DNA from: Paenibacillus periandrae
GTDB taxonomy: Bacteria > Bacillota > Bacilli > Paenibacillales > NBRC-103111
DNA: 64,000 bases
Assembly (NCBI RefSeq): GCF_022458865.1
Contig: NZ_JAJNMU010000016.1
Coordinates: 171,125 to 235,124 of the forward strand
Direction of reading: 5' to 3'
Made by a program: the position numbers and the translations under genes
The notes under the pieces: model-generated
The model's database searches: none
What the model saw: only the letters and a program-made list of their open reading frames with translations
Told to the model about the DNA's origin: nothing
Part shown: positions 63,813 through 64,000 of the stretch, in pieces
Position numbering within the stretch: the stretch's first letter is position 1
How the letters are laid out: every line of letters begins with the position of its first letter

Positions 63813-64000
63813 TCTACTAAAATGCCTGTTTTGTACCGATCTGGGTTACGGATGAAGTAGTGACGACGTTGAAATGCTTTAATACGATTATGACGGCCCT
63901 CTACAGTAGCATTGGTCCATCGGCAGTGGTGGTAATTGATGATTTCATCTTTCCAATTACGCATGGTTTTCAACGCATGGTTAACAGCTTCGTGCTCGAT
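63785..64000 (-). CDS. ISL3-family transposase C terminus, 5' part outside the window
   Basis: Minus-strand frame open to the right edge: HALKTMRNWKDEIINYHHCR, then WTNATVEGRHNRIKAFQRRH and YKTGILVECN. This is the last catalytic segment of ISL3 transposases, with the E of the DDE triad in NATVEGRHNRIK. The end overlaps the start of the AraC fragment by about 28 bases, so the native C terminus was probably replaced at the insertion junction. Confidence 0.75.
   Translation of the reverse strand: MEHEAVNHALKTMRNWKDEIINYHHCRWTNATVEGRHNRIKAFQRRHYFIRNPDRYKTGILVECNRLRLSS

Overview
The window looks like chromosomal DNA of an endospore-forming Bacillota, most likely Paenibacillus or a close relative. 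The evidence is strong GGAGG-type ribosome binding sites, frequent TTG and GTG starts, a fragment of the sporulation sigma factor SigK, a YesM/YesN-type two-component pair beside sugar ABC genes, a GH105 pectin hydrolase, a ZTP riboswitch and a tad-like pilus locus. This is inferred from gene content; no rRNA or tRNA gene is visible.

Layout. 1-3.9 kb (minus strand): three TadE/TadG-like envelope proteins, the last running off the left edge. 3.9-11.1 kb (minus): a Tn7-like transposition core, tnsA-tnsB-tnsC-tniQ, with three TnsB-site-like repeats beyond tniQ. 11.1-26.3 kb: an accessory graveyard with a broken ku, an IS3 orfA, a broken IS6 element, an intact IS66 element with a perfect 8-bp target duplication, IS110, IS66, IS6 and IS4 remnants, a decayed sirtuin, a metallophosphoesterase, three small unknown genes, a 5'-truncated sigK, a second intact tniQ/tnsD gene and an IS630 element. 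26.4-35.7 kb: a LysR regulator, a ZTP riboswitch in front of a DJ-1/PfpI gene, truncated sugar isomerase-like, M20 peptidase, GrpB and aldo/keto reductase remnants, an Lrp regulator divergent from an old yellow enzyme, a YjbR-family gene, a large secreted-effector-like metallopeptidase and a DUF1835 protein.

36-45 kb (plus): a compact catabolic operon of two ABC sugar permeases, histidine kinase, AraC-type response regulator, solute-binding lipoprotein, zinc dehydrogenase and GH105 unsaturated rhamnogalacturonyl hydrolase. It reads as sensing, import and processing of pectin-derived oligosaccharides; no ATP-binding subunit is present, so a shared MsmX-type ATPase is assumed. 45-54.6 kb: small regulator/enzyme modules (VOC protein, Rrf2, two TetR regulators, aldo/keto reductase, MBL hydrolase, two GNATs, cyclase), several with visible operators.

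55.4-61.9 kb (minus): the most unusual unit, a 1206-residue protein with one degenerate Clp/HSP100-like and three CbbX/SpoVK-like AAA+ modules, followed without a gap by three membrane proteins sharing one C-terminal beta-rich domain. I know of no described system with this layout. 62-64 kb: a small winged-helix-like gene, YdeI-like and DinB-like remnants, a small DUF2642-like gene, a frameshifted AraC regulator and an ISL3 transposase running off the right edge.
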